From: Chaera sp964544355 | GTDB taxonomy: Bacteria; Patescibacteriota; Saccharimonadia; Saccharimonadales; Saccharimonadaceae | Direction of reading: 5' to 3' | Assembly (NCBI GenBank): GCA_964544355.1 | Contig: CAZJAI010000003.1 | Location: 57,014 to 121,013 of the forward strand | Length of the DNA stretch: 64,000 bases | Part shown: one piece after another, positions 34,801 to 42,865 of the stretch | How positions within the stretch are numbered: position 1 is the first letter of the stretch | Layout of the letters: the number at the start of each line of letters is the position of its first letter | The notes under the pieces: generated by a model | Databases searched by the model: none | Told to the model about the DNA's origin: nothing | Seen by the model: the letters and a program-made list of their open reading frames with translations, nothing else | Translations under genes and position numbers: made by a program

Positions 34801-35287
34801 GCCCCTGGGCGGTAAAGCCCAAAACGGCGGCCAGCGATTCGGCGAGATGGAGGTCTGGGCCCTGGAGGCTTACGGCGCGGCCAGTACGCTTCAGGAAATG
34901 CTCACCATCAAATCGGACGATGTCTACGGCCGGGCCAAGAGTTATGAGTCTATCATTAAGCGCGAGCCGATTACCGGCCCTAAAGTGCCGGAAAGCTTCA
35001 ATGTCCTGGTTAAGGAGTTACAGGGCTTGTCGCTTCGAGTGGATCTAATCAATCAGCAACAAAGCCAGGCGATCGACGCCGAAGTGGTACTGGACAAAAC
35101 GTACCAAGAAGAAGCCGCCAATCTGCCTTCGGCCACTCCGCCACCGAGCGACGACGCCCCGATTGATACCACGGTGGCCGACGAAGCCGACGAATACGGA
35201 GAAATCGATCTGGCGGACGGCATGACCATTGAAATTGTTGAGCCGACGGAATCCGATGAAGAAGATAACGCCAAGGAGGCAGCCTAA
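31895..35287 (+). CDS. rpoB: RNA polymerase beta subunit
   Basis: 1130 residues. Conserved blocks are present: the rifampicin cluster SSQLSQFMEQTNPMSELAHKRRLSAMGPGGL region (about 383-412), GRLCVIETPEGANI, the GHNKGV-type HGNKGV loop, and the C-terminal GGKAQNGGQRFGEMEVWALEAYGAA block that anchors the clamp. The rifampicin-site residue equal to E. coli Asp516 is Glu (Glu390). A long acidic tail follows the core. CAAGGAG lies upstream of the ATG. rpoC follows after 1 nt; rplKAJL are not upstream (clpP is). Confidence 0.97.
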   Translation: MAKKTTANAKRIYFTKEDNALQLPNLIAHQLDSWRDFVSQGLGEILAEINPIEDYTGQKLELRFRDYHFEEPKVSESQAHENNVTFEASLKAVVELTNKVTGEVREQEIYLGDYPWMTARGTFIINGVERVVVSQLIRSAGIFFTALSSAGRNYYGAKLIPGRGAWLEFETAAGGAIYVKIDRRRKIPVTTLLRALGYPTAVALKDLFKTVDTGELKYIDATLEKDPAHGANEALIEVFRRLRPGDLATVDNARSLIENIFFDFKRFDLSRVGRFKLNQRLKLDVANTIENRVMRLEDLVAIVSEIIRLNNTQEPPDDIDALSNRRVKLVGELVGRQFRIGMLRMERNAKDRMSMSDIENVSPGQLINARPVVAAVREFFASSQLSQFMEQTNPMSELAHKRRLSAMGPGGLSRERAGFDVRDVHPTHYGRLCVIETPEGANIALVSNLANYARINEYGFLETPYRKVKNGRVTDEVVYLDAANEANEVIADAGNRLDDKGRFVDDRLSARNRLVPEEVEASIVTYYDVAYKQIIGATASLVPFIEKNRIDRSLMGANMQRQAVPLIKTTSPIVGTGMEAHVAANTGQLIVAEADGEVVKAEAAEVQVRYGKDIKSYLPARFQRSNDGHCINHKVTVSRGQKIKAGDALIEGASIDDGELALGRDLLVAFMPWGGYNMDDSIILSDRLIKDDELTSITINDFMVEVRETKLGPEIVTRDIPNVSEESLRHLDEDGIVRVGAEVRAGDILVGKITPKGEQELSSEERLLRAIFGEKAKDVRDTSQRMSNGKHGKVVGVKIFSREKGHELKAGVLMQIQIFVAQLRKIAVGDKLAGRHGNKGVVARILPAADMPFMADGRPVDVILNPLGVPSRMNLGQLFEIHMGMAAHALGYKVATSPFNGVSLETIQQELAKAGLPEDGKVQLYDGRTGEAFHERTTVGSMYIIKLHHMVADKIHARSIGPYTMVTQQPLGGKAQNGGQRFGEMEVWALEAYGAASTLQEMLTIKSDDVYGRAKSYESIIKREPITGPKVPESFNVLVKELQGLSLRVDLINQQQSQAIDAEVVLDKTYQEEAANLPSATPPPSDDAPIDTTVADEADEYGEIDLADGMTIEIVEPTESDEEDNAKEAA

Positions 35288-35288
35288 A

Positions 35289-38200
35289 ATGGCCAAAGAT
35301 TTTAACGGTACCGGTATAGCCGACTTCAACGCCGTACGCCTGGTGGTTGCCAGCGCCGATGACATTCTAAGCTGGAGCTACGGCGAAGTTACCAAGCCGG
35401 AAACCATCAATTACCGCACTCAAAAACCGGAGCGGGACGGCTTGTTTTGCGAACGGATCTTCGGGCCGGTGAAGGATATCAACCCGCACGACGTTAAGTT
35501 GAAGGGCGTTCGCAGCCGCGAGGCGGCCGTGGACAAAAACGGCGAGCTGGTTACCAAGAGCATTGTCCGCCGCGAACGGATGGGTCATATCAGTCTGGCC
35601 TCGCCGGTGGCTCACATCTGGTTCATGCGCGGCACGCCCAGCGCCATGGCGCTGCTTCTGGGGCTAACCGTCCGCAGCCTGGAGCGCATCGCTTATTTTG
35701 CCAGCTACGTCATTCTGGAGGCCGATGAAACCGCCCGCCAAAAAGCGCTCAGCGACGCAGAAGCCGAATACGAGGCCGCCAAGGCAGCCGTGCGTCAGCG
35801 GTTTGAGAAGCAGGCCTCCGGCGAAGGCGCCGACATTAAAGCCCTGGCCGCCGAGCAAACCCAAGAACTGGAAGAGCTGGCCGCCGATTATCAGCAAAAA
35901 CGTTCCCAGCTGGACGCCATGCAGGTATGCAGCCTTTTAGGTGAAACCGAATACCGCAACCTGCCGCCGGAATACCAGTCAATCGTCAAGGTGGGTATGG
36001 GCGGCGAAGCACTCTACGCGCTGCTGAAAAAAATCAACCTAAAGCAGTTAATAGATGATCTGAACCAGGAGGCTGAAACGGCCAAGGGCCAGCGCAAGAA
36101 AAAACTAATAAAACGGCTGAAGGTGCTGGAAGGCATGCAACGGGCGGGCATCAAACCGGAGAGCATGTGCGTCAGCGTGCTGCCGGTTATACCGCCTGAT
36201 CTGCGCCCGATGGTTCAGCTGACCGGTGGCCGGTTCGCCACTAGTGATCTTAACGATCTTTACCGCCGGGTGATCAACCGTAACAACCGCCTGAAAAAAC
36301 TGATCGAGTTGAACGCGCCGGAAGTCATTCGCCGCAACGAGATGCGCATGCTGCAGGAAGCGGTTGATGCCCTAATTGACAACAGCGCCGCCAGGGGCGG
36401 CCGGGCGGTCAGCGCCACCGGCGGACGCCGGCGGCTGAAATCGCTGTCCGATATGCTCAAGGGTAAGCAGGGGCGCTTCCGCCAGAACCTGCTGGGCAAG
36501 CGGGTGGACTACTCGGGCCGTTCGGTTATCGTAGCCGGACCCGATCTGAAAATCAATCAGTGCGGCTTACCCAAGGCCATGGCCTTAGAGCTATTCAAGC
36601 CGTTCGTCATAGCTTATCTGCTGGAGCACGAATACGCCCACAACATTCGCAGCGCCACCCGGCTGATAGACGCCGGCGAAACAGTGGTTTATGACGCCCT
36701 GGACGAGGTCATTCGAGACAAGTACGTGCTGCTTAACCGCGCGCCCACCTTGCACCGGCTGGGTATCCAGGCTTTTCAGCCCAAGCTGATAGAAGGCAAG
36801 GCCATTCAGCTGCACCCGCTGGTAACCACCGGTTTTAACGCAGATTTCGACGGCGACCAGATGGCTGTCCACCTGCCCTTGTCGGACCAGGCTCAGGTCG
36901 AGGCTAAGGAGCTGATGAGTGCCACCAAAAATCTGCTGAAGCCATCGGACGGTTCGCCCATTTTAAACCTGACCCAGGACATCGTGCTGGGCTGCTATTA
37001 TCTGACTTATCTGAAGCCTTCCGCTCAAGAAGATGTCAAGCAGCCTAAAACTTACAGCTCGGTGTCCGAAGCCATTCACGCCTTCGACCGCGGCTTGCTT
37101 AAGCTGCAGACACCTTTAATTCTCCCGGTCAAGAGAGAGCTGCGCCAAACCACTCTGGGGCGTGTTTTCTTTAACGAAGTCTTGCCGGACGACTTCCCGT
37201 ACATAGAGGACGTCATGAACAAAAAGCGCCTGTCGGCGGTTATGCGCCGGATTTTCGAGACCTACGGACAGGAACAAACTGGCGCTATCGTTGACGAGAT
37301 TAAAAATCTGGCTTTCGAGTACGCCACCGCGGCGGCCATCTCTACCGCCGTCAGCGATTACTTCGATGTCGAAGAGATCGGCGGCATTATAGAGGAAGCC
37401 GACCGGCGTGCCAAACAGATTTTCGATCAGTACGAGCAGGGGCTGGTAACCGATGACGAGCGGTACGCCCTGACCATTGAAACCTGGCGGTCGGTGGACA
37501 GTAAAGTTATGGAGCTGCTGGACGTCCGACTGAAACAGGAGGACACCTCGATAGCCGTCATGGTAGACTCCGGCGCCCGCGGCAGCCTGGCCAACATCAA
37601 GCTGGCCGCCGCTTATATCGGCGTTATGGTTGACGCCAGTGGCAAGGAAATCGAGCTGCCGATACGTTCCAGCTTTAAAAAAGGCTTAACTCCCCTGGAA
37701 GCCTTCGCCGCTACCCGCGGCAGCCGTAAGGGGCTGATCGACACCGCCCTGAAAACAGCGGACTCGGGCTATCTGACACGGCGGCTGGTGGACGTCAGCC
37801 AGGACGTGTTCACCGTAAAAGACGACGCCGAAGACCCGGGCTTCAATATTCTGCGCGAAGAAACCGCTACTACTATGATAGATTTCAAGGACCGTCTGTC
37901 CGGACGCTATTGCGCCGAGGACGTGCCCGGGCATGTAAAGCGCGGCGAGCTGATTACCCAGCAGATCGCCGAAGCAATAGAAGCCGACGAGACGATTGAC
38001 GGCGTGAAGATTATGAGCGTTCTCAGCTGCCATAACCTGCGCGGCGTGCCCCAGAAGAGTTACGGTATAGACATGGCTACCGGGCGCCTGATTGACCCCG
38101 CCCAGCCGATCGGCGTTATCGCCGCCCAATCGGTGGGCGAGCCGGGTACTCAGCTGACTCTGAATACCTTCCACAGCTCGGGCGTCGCCGGAGACGATAT

Positions 38201-39074
38201 TACCCAGGGTCTGCCTCGGGTGGACGAGCTTTTTGAAGCCCGCGCGCCCAAAGGCCAGGCCTATCTGGCTGAAACCGACGGCGACGTCAGGGTTTGGGAG
38301 GATGGCGAGCATTACGTGATTCAGATCATTCCGGCTTCCGGCCGCAGCGAAAAAATACCCGTGGAAGACCGGCTGATCCGTGTTAAATCCGGCACCCAGG
38401 TGCGCGGCGGCGACGTACTGGCCAGCTTCAAGGACGAATCGCAACCCTTAATCGCCCCGTTCGACGGCGAGGTGGAGGTGGGCGAGGGCGAGATCGTCAT
38501 AACCGCTTCGTCCGCCGCGCCCTTGCGGTACGAAATTCCGGGCTTCAAAAACCTGACCGTCAGCGACGGCGATAAAGTTGCCGCCGGAGACCGGCTGACC
38601 AACGGCTCGATCAACCTACACGATCTGATGCGGCTGAAAGGCATAGAAGCCACCCAGCGATACATCATCAACGAGGTGCTGCGTATTTACGCCGCTCAGG
38701 CCCAATACATTTCCGGCAAGCATCTGGAAGTAATCGTGCGCCAGATGTTCAGCCGGGTGCAAATTGAAGACCCGGGCGACAGCTCGTTTGTAACCGGCGA
38801 CATCGTTTCCAAAGCGTCCGTGGTGGAAGCCAATCACGATCTGACAAGCAAAGGGCGCAAGCCGGCGCAATACACCCAGCTGCTGCTGGGCATAACCAAA
38901 GTAAGCATCTGGTCCGATAGTTTCTTGTCGGCAGCCTCCTTCCAGGACACCACCAGGGTGCTGATTAACGCCGCCATCTCCGGGCGCGTTGACAAACTCT
39001 ACGGCCTGAAAGAAAACGTGATTATCGGCCGCAAAATACCGGTCGGTACCGGCGCGGAAGATCCGACAGACTAA
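35289..39074 (+). CDS. rpoC: RNA polymerase beta-prime subunit lacking both zinc sites
   Basis: 1261 residues from ATG 35289, preceded by AAGGAGG. The frame stays open 60 nt further upstream inside rpoB, but that start is unlikely. The active-site NADFDGDQMAVH (Asp519, Asp521, Asp523) binds the catalytic magnesium; bridge helix and trigger loop regions are present. The N-terminal zinc ribbon normally has four Cys; aligned without gaps, they are Pro66, Asp68, Val81 and Asn84. At the second zinc site three of four Cys are replaced (Ala847, Pro921, Ser924; only Cys914 remains). About 90 extra residues of charged coiled coil lie near 145-220. Function should be normal transcription, with altered clamp or zipper contacts. 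Confidence 0.97.
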   Translation: MAKDFNGTGIADFNAVRLVVASADDILSWSYGEVTKPETINYRTQKPERDGLFCERIFGPVKDINPHDVKLKGVRSREAAVDKNGELVTKSIVRRERMGHISLASPVAHIWFMRGTPSAMALLLGLTVRSLERIAYFASYVILEADETARQKALSDAEAEYEAAKAAVRQRFEKQASGEGADIKALAAEQTQELEELAADYQQKRSQLDAMQVCSLLGETEYRNLPPEYQSIVKVGMGGEALYALLKKINLKQLIDDLNQEAETAKGQRKKKLIKRLKVLEGMQRAGIKPESMCVSVLPVIPPDLRPMVQLTGGRFATSDLNDLYRRVINRNNRLKKLIELNAPEVIRRNEMRMLQEAVDALIDNSAARGGRAVSATGGRRRLKSLSDMLKGKQGRFRQNLLGKRVDYSGRSVIVAGPDLKINQCGLPKAMALELFKPFVIAYLLEHEYAHNIRSATRLIDAGETVVYDALDEVIRDKYVLLNRAPTLHRLGIQAFQPKLIEGKAIQLHPLVTTGFNADFDGDQMAVHLPLSDQAQVEAKELMSATKNLLKPSDGSPILNLTQDIVLGCYYLTYLKPSAQEDVKQPKTYSSVSEAIHAFDRGLLKLQTPLILPVKRELRQTTLGRVFFNEVLPDDFPYIEDVMNKKRLSAVMRRIFETYGQEQTGAIVDEIKNLAFEYATAAAISTAVSDYFDVEEIGGIIEEADRRAKQIFDQYEQGLVTDDERYALTIETWRSVDSKVMELLDVRLKQEDTSIAVMVDSGARGSLANIKLAAAYIGVMVDASGKEIELPIRSSFKKGLTPLEAFAATRGSRKGLIDTALKTADSGYLTRRLVDVSQDVFTVKDDAEDPGFNILREETATTMIDFKDRLSGRYCAEDVPGHVKRGELITQQIAEAIEADETIDGVKIMSVLSCHNLRGVPQKSYGIDMATGRLIDPAQPIGVIAAQSVGEPGTQLTLNTFHSSGVAGDDITQGLPRVDELFEARAPKGQAYLAETDGDVRVWEDGEHYVIQIIPASGRSEKIPVEDRLIRVKSGTQVRGGDVLASFKDESQPLIAPFDGEVEVGEGEIVITASSAAPLRYEIPGFKNLTVSDGDKVAAGDRLTNGSINLHDLMRLKGIEATQRYIINEVLRIYAAQAQYISGKHLEVIVRQMFSRVQIEDPGDSSFVTGDIVSKASVVEANHDLTSKGRKPAQYTQLLLGITKVSIWSDSFLSAASFQDTTRVLINAAISGRVDKLYGLKENVIIGRKIPVGTGAEDPTD

Positions 39075-39114
39075 AAAGGCCGGCCGCCGCCAGAGCGGCT
39101 GGACGGGCGAATCT

Positions 39115-39143
39115 GGACAAAAGGGGCCGCAGCGTTTATAATG
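39115..39143 (+). promoter_or_regulatory. str operon (rpsL) promoter
   Basis: TGGACA (39115-39120), 17-nt spacer, TATAAT (39138-39143). The leader runs about 200 nt to rpsL. Confidence 0.7.
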
Positions 39144-39260
39144 CCAGGCTAAGAGTTTCATTAATAAGAATTAGCAAACTCCTCTCTTGCGCTGGCAGAC
39201 CTCAAACGGCTCATCGGTGTGTGCCGGGCCGGCCGGTGCGGGCGGAGAAAATTCAGCCGA

Positions 39261-39333
39261 CCGGATGACGATTTCGCTAAGTCATAGCGGTTTGGGCCAA
39301 CCGGGTAGGGTCGCGGCAGGCGGCGTCATCCGG
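39261..39333 (+). promoter_or_regulatory. Multibranched structured leader before rpsL
   Basis: CCGGATGACG (39261-39270) is the exact reverse complement of CGTCATCCGG (39324-39333), a 10-bp closing helix. Inside it are CGCTA-AGTCA-TAGCG (39275-39289) and GGTT...AACC (39289-39302), suggesting a junction. The Shine-Dalgarno of rpsL follows directly. A site for feedback by a ribosomal protein such as S7 or S12 is plausible by analogy; no known leader family is recognised. Confidence 0.55.
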
Positions 39334-39355
39334 ACAGCATTTTTAAGGAGAATCA

Positions 39356-39766
39356 ATGCCAACCATTAATCAGCTTGTTCGTAAACCGCGACGCAGCGCT
39401 CCCAAAAAGAGCAAATCGCCCGCCCTGGGTCGTATCAGCAACTCCCTCAAGGTCAGGTATTTAGACTATGACGCGCCCCTTAAACGCGGCGTTTGCGTAA
39501 AAGTGACCACCAAAACCCCGAAAAAACCCAACTCGGCCCTACGCAAAGTCGCCCGGGTTCGCCTGTCCAATGGCCACGAGGTTTGGGCTTATATCGGCGG
39601 CGAGGGCCATAACCTACAGGAACACGCCGTGGTTTTGGTGCGCGGCGGAAGGGTCCCCGATCTGCCGGGTGTCCGGTACCACATAGTCAGGGGTGCCCTG
39701 GATCTTCAGGGAGTTGCCAACCGGAAGCGCGGCCGCAGCAAATACGGCACCAAGAAGGAGAAATAA
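39356..39766 (+). CDS. rpsL: 30S ribosomal protein S12
   Basis: 136 residues. TTKTPKKPNSALRKVARVRL and GEGHNLQEHAVVLVRGGRV are diagnostic. S12 sits at the decoding centre. Two oddities: an insertion of about 13 residues near 25-42 like that in many Bacillota, and Pro101 in place of the Lys equal to E. coli Lys87/88, just before the Asp (Asp102) that RimO methylthiolates in some bacteria. AAGGAG precedes the ATG. First gene of the str cluster. Confidence 0.97.
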   Translation: MPTINQLVRKPRRSAPKKSKSPALGRISNSLKVRYLDYDAPLKRGVCVKVTTKTPKKPNSALRKVARVRLSNGHEVWAYIGGEGHNLQEHAVVLVRGGRVPDLPGVRYHIVRGALDLQGVANRKRGRSKYGTKKEK

Positions 39767-39767
39767 C

Positions 39768-40247
39768 ATGCCCCGTCATAAAACCAAAACCCTTCAGAGG
39801 GTGATTCCCGCTGACCGCAGGTATTCTTCGGTTCTGGTGCAGCGGTTGATTAACAAGAGTCTCAGGCAGGGCAAGAAGCAACTGGCCGAGCGCCAGGTTT
39901 ACATGGCCTTGGAGCTAGCCGCCAAGAAAATCGGCTCCGATCAACCTTTGGCGGTTTTTGAAACGGCCATGAAAAATCTTTACCCCCAGTTCGAGGTTAA
40001 AAGCCGACGGGTGGGGGGCGCGAACTACCAAATTCCCTTTTCGATTCAGGGAGGCCGGCAACAGCACTTCGCGTTCATGTGGCTGGTCGGTGCCGCCCGG
40101 CAACGCTCTGGCGCGCCTTACGCTCAGTCCCTGGCGGCCGAGATAGCCGACGCCTACAACCAGACCGGTACCGCTTTCAAGAAGAAGGAAGACACCCACC
40201 GCATGGCCGAAGCTAACCGCGCGTTCGCGCATTTCGCCCGGAGCTAG
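39768..40247 (+). CDS. rpsG: 30S ribosomal protein S7
   Basis: 159 residues from ATG 39768, with GGAGAAATAAC just before it. The frame is open upstream inside rpsL, but that is not a start. PRHKTKTLQRVIPADRRY, LINKSLRQGKKQLAER, FEVKSRRVGGANYQIP and KKKEDTHRMAEANRAFAHF are typical. It nucleates assembly of the 30S head. It begins 1 nt after rpsL; a small unknown gene follows in place of the direct rpsG-fusA junction. Confidence 0.97.
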   Translation: MPRHKTKTLQRVIPADRRYSSVLVQRLINKSLRQGKKQLAERQVYMALELAAKKIGSDQPLAVFETAMKNLYPQFEVKSRRVGGANYQIPFSIQGGRQQHFAFMWLVGAARQRSGAPYAQSLAAEIADAYNQTGTAFKKKEDTHRMAEANRAFAHFARS

Positions 40248-40251
40248 ACGG

Positions 40252-40695
40252 ATGAGGCCCATCTCCCGGGAAGTACAGGAACAATTACCCGAACAGTGCC
40301 GCAAGTGTCCGGTAGTGCAAAGGTTTGATATTCTGGCGCTGGAAGCGGCTGAATACAGCTGCCGCGAGATTAAGCTGGCGCTCGGACATCTGGACGAGGC
40401 CGTTAGTGGTCCCGACACCGATTGGCCAAAGTTTGACCGTCAGGAGCAAGCGCCGTGCCAGGCGACCGTGTCTCGCGCGGCCTTCCGCCGCCGCGCCGAG
40501 GAGCGCCTGGCGAAAGTCCTGGAACTGGTTGACGGCCAATGTCCTGGATCGACCAGGGGCGGCAGCCGAAAGGGACTGGCCGGCGCGCTGGAGTTTTTGG
40601 CCGGCGCCCGCAGCTGCCACAATCCCAATTTCGCCCGGCTGCAAGGCGACGAAGAGATGGCCCCGCGCCTGCGCGAGGCAAACTGGACAACTTAG
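40252..40695 (+). CDS. Hypothetical protein between rpsG and fusA
   Basis: 147 residues. A CxxC pair (Cys16, Cys19) near the N terminus and scattered further Cys, a charged helical middle, and no transmembrane segment. It is placed 4 nt after rpsG and 23 nt before fusA, so it is translated from the str message. I prefer this frame over the overlapping +1-frame ORF at 40325-40756 because of its fit between the neighbours. No family is recognised; rRNA or ribosome interaction would be only a guess from location. Confidence 0.6.
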   Translation: MRPISREVQEQLPEQCRKCPVVQRFDILALEAAEYSCREIKLALGHLDEAVSGPDTDWPKFDRQEQAPCQATVSRAAFRRRAEERLAKVLELVDGQCPGSTRGGSRKGLAGALEFLAGARSCHNPNFARLQGDEEMAPRLREANWTT

Positions 40696-40718
40696 GCATT
40701 TATTTTTAAGGAACAATC

Positions 40719-42806
40719 ATGGCAGACAAACAATATTCGATCGAAAGGCTCCGTAACATCGGTATTATCGCCCATATTGACGCCGGCAAAACCACCACCA
40801 CCGAGGCCATCCTTTACCGTACCGGCTTGAAGCATAAAATCGGCGCGGTGCACGAGGGCGAAACCACCACCGACTGGATGGAGCAGGAGCGCGAGCGGGG
40901 CATCACCATCACCTCGGCCGCCGTTACCTGTTATTGGAAAGACCACAAAATCAATATTATTGACACGCCCGGCCATATTGACTTTACCGCAGAAGTGGAG
41001 CGTTCCTTGCGGGTGCTGGACGGCGCCGTCGTGGTGTTCGACGGCAAGATGGGCGTGGAAGCTCAAACCGAAACGGTCTGGCGTCAAGCCAACAAATACA
41101 AGGTGCCGCGCATCTGTTTTATCAATAAAATAAATCAAACCGGCGGCGATTTCTACAAGAGCCTGGAAAGCATCCACGCTAGGCTGAGCAAGCGGGCTCT
41201 GCCCATACATCTGCCGATTGGTTTCGAGCAATCGGTCAGTGGCGTGGTCGATTTAATCACCATGAAGGCGTATACCTATGACGACTTCGCTGATAAGGCT
41301 CTGCATATCGGCGAGATTCCCGCCGATATGCGGGAAAAGGCCGCCCGCGCCCGTACCCTGCTGATTGAAGCGGCAATTGAAGCCGACGACAGCCTGTTCG
41401 AGAAATATCTGGATCAGGGCGAGTCCGCCATCAGCGAAGCCGAGCTGATTGGCGCCGTTCGCAAAAGCGTGCTGAGCGGCGAGTTTTACGCCGTTACCGG
41501 CGGCGACGGCCGTGGAGTTATCGTGGAGAAATTACTCGACCTGGTCGCCCAGTACCTGCCTTCGCCGCTGGACGTCGGTTCCGTCTGGGGGACTCATCCT
41601 AAATCGGGCGATCAGATAGAAAGAAAGCCCGATTCGGCCGAACCGTTCGCGGCGTTGGCTTTTAAGCTAGCCAACGACCCGTTCGTGGGCAAGCTGGTCT
41701 TTTTCAGAGTGTACAGCGGCGTGCTGAAAACCGGCAGCTACGTGTTAAACAGCGGCGCCGATGAAAAGGAGCGGATAGGCCGGATTCTGCGGATGCACGC
41801 CGACAAGCGCGAGGATCTGACTGAAATCAGCGCCGGCGATATCGCCGCGGCGGTGGGTCTGAAATCCACCACTACCGGCACGACGCTGTGCGACGCTCAG
41901 CATCCGATTATTTTGGAAAGCATCGATTTTCCGGAACCGCCAGTCAGCATCGCCATCGAACCGAAAACCAAAGCCGACCAGGAAAAAATGAGTCTGGCGC
42001 TGCAGCGCCTGGCCGAAGAGGATCCGACTTTCCGGGTGCACACTGATCACGAAACCGGGCAGACCATCATCCGGGGCATGGGCGAGTTGCATCTGGAAAT
42101 TTTAGTGGACCGCATGAAGCGCGAGTTTAAGGTTGAGGCCAACGTCGGTCAGCCGCAGGTGGCGTACCGCGAGACCATACGATCTTCGGTAGAGGTTGAA
42201 GGTAAGTACATCAAGCAGTCGGGAGGACGCGGTCAGTACGGTCACGTTTGGCTGAAGCTAGAGCCTAACGAGTCCGGCAAGGGCTTTGAGTTCGTAGACG
42301 CCATCAAGGGCGGAGTGGTGCCCCAGGAGTATCGTCCGGCAACCAAGGCCGGTATCCAGGAAACGCTGGAAGGCGGTGTACTGGCAGGGTATCCCGTGGT
42401 AGACGTTAAGGCCACTTTGTACGACGGCAGCTTTCACGACGTCGACTCGTCGGAGCTAGCCTTCAAGATGGCGGGAGCCATGGCTGCCCGGGATGGAGTT
42501 AAAAAGGCCAAGCCGGTACTGCTTGAGCCAGTCATGAAAGTCGAGGTTATTACCCCGGAGGAGTTCATGGGTGACGTCATAGGCGATCTCAACTCCCGCC
42601 GTGGCCGTATCGAGGGCATGGAAGACCGCACGGGAGTCAAGGTGGTTACGGCCTTCGTGCCGCTGGGCTCCATGTTCGGTTACACTACCGACCTGCGCAG
42701 CATGAGCCAGGGCAGGGCCTCCAGCAGCATGGAACTGCATAGTTACGAAGAAGTGCCGCCGGGTGTGGCTCAGGAGATCATCAGCAAAAGCGGCCAGGGA
42801 TCCTAA
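40719..42806 (+). CDS. fusA: Elongation factor G with altered guanine-binding motifs
   Basis: 695 residues, all five EF-G domains. G1 AHIDAGKTTTTEA, G2 RGITITSAA and G3 DTPGHIDF are normal. The G4 motif is NKIN (Asn136-Asn139) where NKMD is near universal, and the G5 region, normally GSALKNKGV-like, reads AVTGGDGRGV (258-267), so both base-recognition motifs differ. The C-terminal half (GGRGQYGHVWLKLEP, PVMKVEVITPEEFMGDVIGDLNSRRG) is canonical, so this is a translocase and not a TetM-type or EF4 paralogue. It moves tRNA and mRNA on the ribosome. AAGGAACAATC precedes the ATG. Confidence 0.96.
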   Translation: MADKQYSIERLRNIGIIAHIDAGKTTTTEAILYRTGLKHKIGAVHEGETTTDWMEQERERGITITSAAVTCYWKDHKINIIDTPGHIDFTAEVERSLRVLDGAVVVFDGKMGVEAQTETVWRQANKYKVPRICFINKINQTGGDFYKSLESIHARLSKRALPIHLPIGFEQSVSGVVDLITMKAYTYDDFADKALHIGEIPADMREKAARARTLLIEAAIEADDSLFEKYLDQGESAISEAELIGAVRKSVLSGEFYAVTGGDGRGVIVEKLLDLVAQYLPSPLDVGSVWGTHPKSGDQIERKPDSAEPFAALAFKLANDPFVGKLVFFRVYSGVLKTGSYVLNSGADEKERIGRILRMHADKREDLTEISAGDIAAAVGLKSTTTGTTLCDAQHPIILESIDFPEPPVSIAIEPKTKADQEKMSLALQRLAEEDPTFRVHTDHETGQTIIRGMGELHLEILVDRMKREFKVEANVGQPQVAYRETIRSSVEVEGKYIKQSGGRGQYGHVWLKLEPNESGKGFEFVDAIKGGVVPQEYRPATKAGIQETLEGGVLAGYPVVDVKATLYDGSFHDVDSSELAFKMAGAMAARDGVKKAKPVLLEPVMKVEVITPEEFMGDVIGDLNSRRGRIEGMEDRTGVKVVTAFVPLGSMFGYTTDLRSMSQGRASSSMELHSYEEVPPGVAQEIISKSGQGS

Positions 42807-42865
42807 AATAGGCGATTTCTTAAGAGACCGAGTTTACCCATAAGCTAAACTACTAACCACCCGCC

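Noticed and set aside
35229..35288. N-terminal extension of RpoC by 20 residues
   Set aside because: It lies inside rpoB; the ATG at 35289 has a good Shine-Dalgarno and gives the usual start.
37686..38444. 252-residue antisense ORF within rpoC
   Set aside because: A shadow of the conserved rpoC frame in GC-rich DNA; no ribosome site or family motif.
39075..39114. GCCGC-CAGA-GCGGC hairpin after rpoC as a terminator
   Set aside because: There is no T-run after it, so it does not fit an intrinsic terminator.
40325..40756. 143-residue ORF overlapping the gene between rpsG and fusA
   Set aside because: It overlaps the fusA start and most of the better-placed 147-residue frame, and its composition (Arg/Ala/Trp-rich) looks like an out-of-frame reading of a GC-rich gene.
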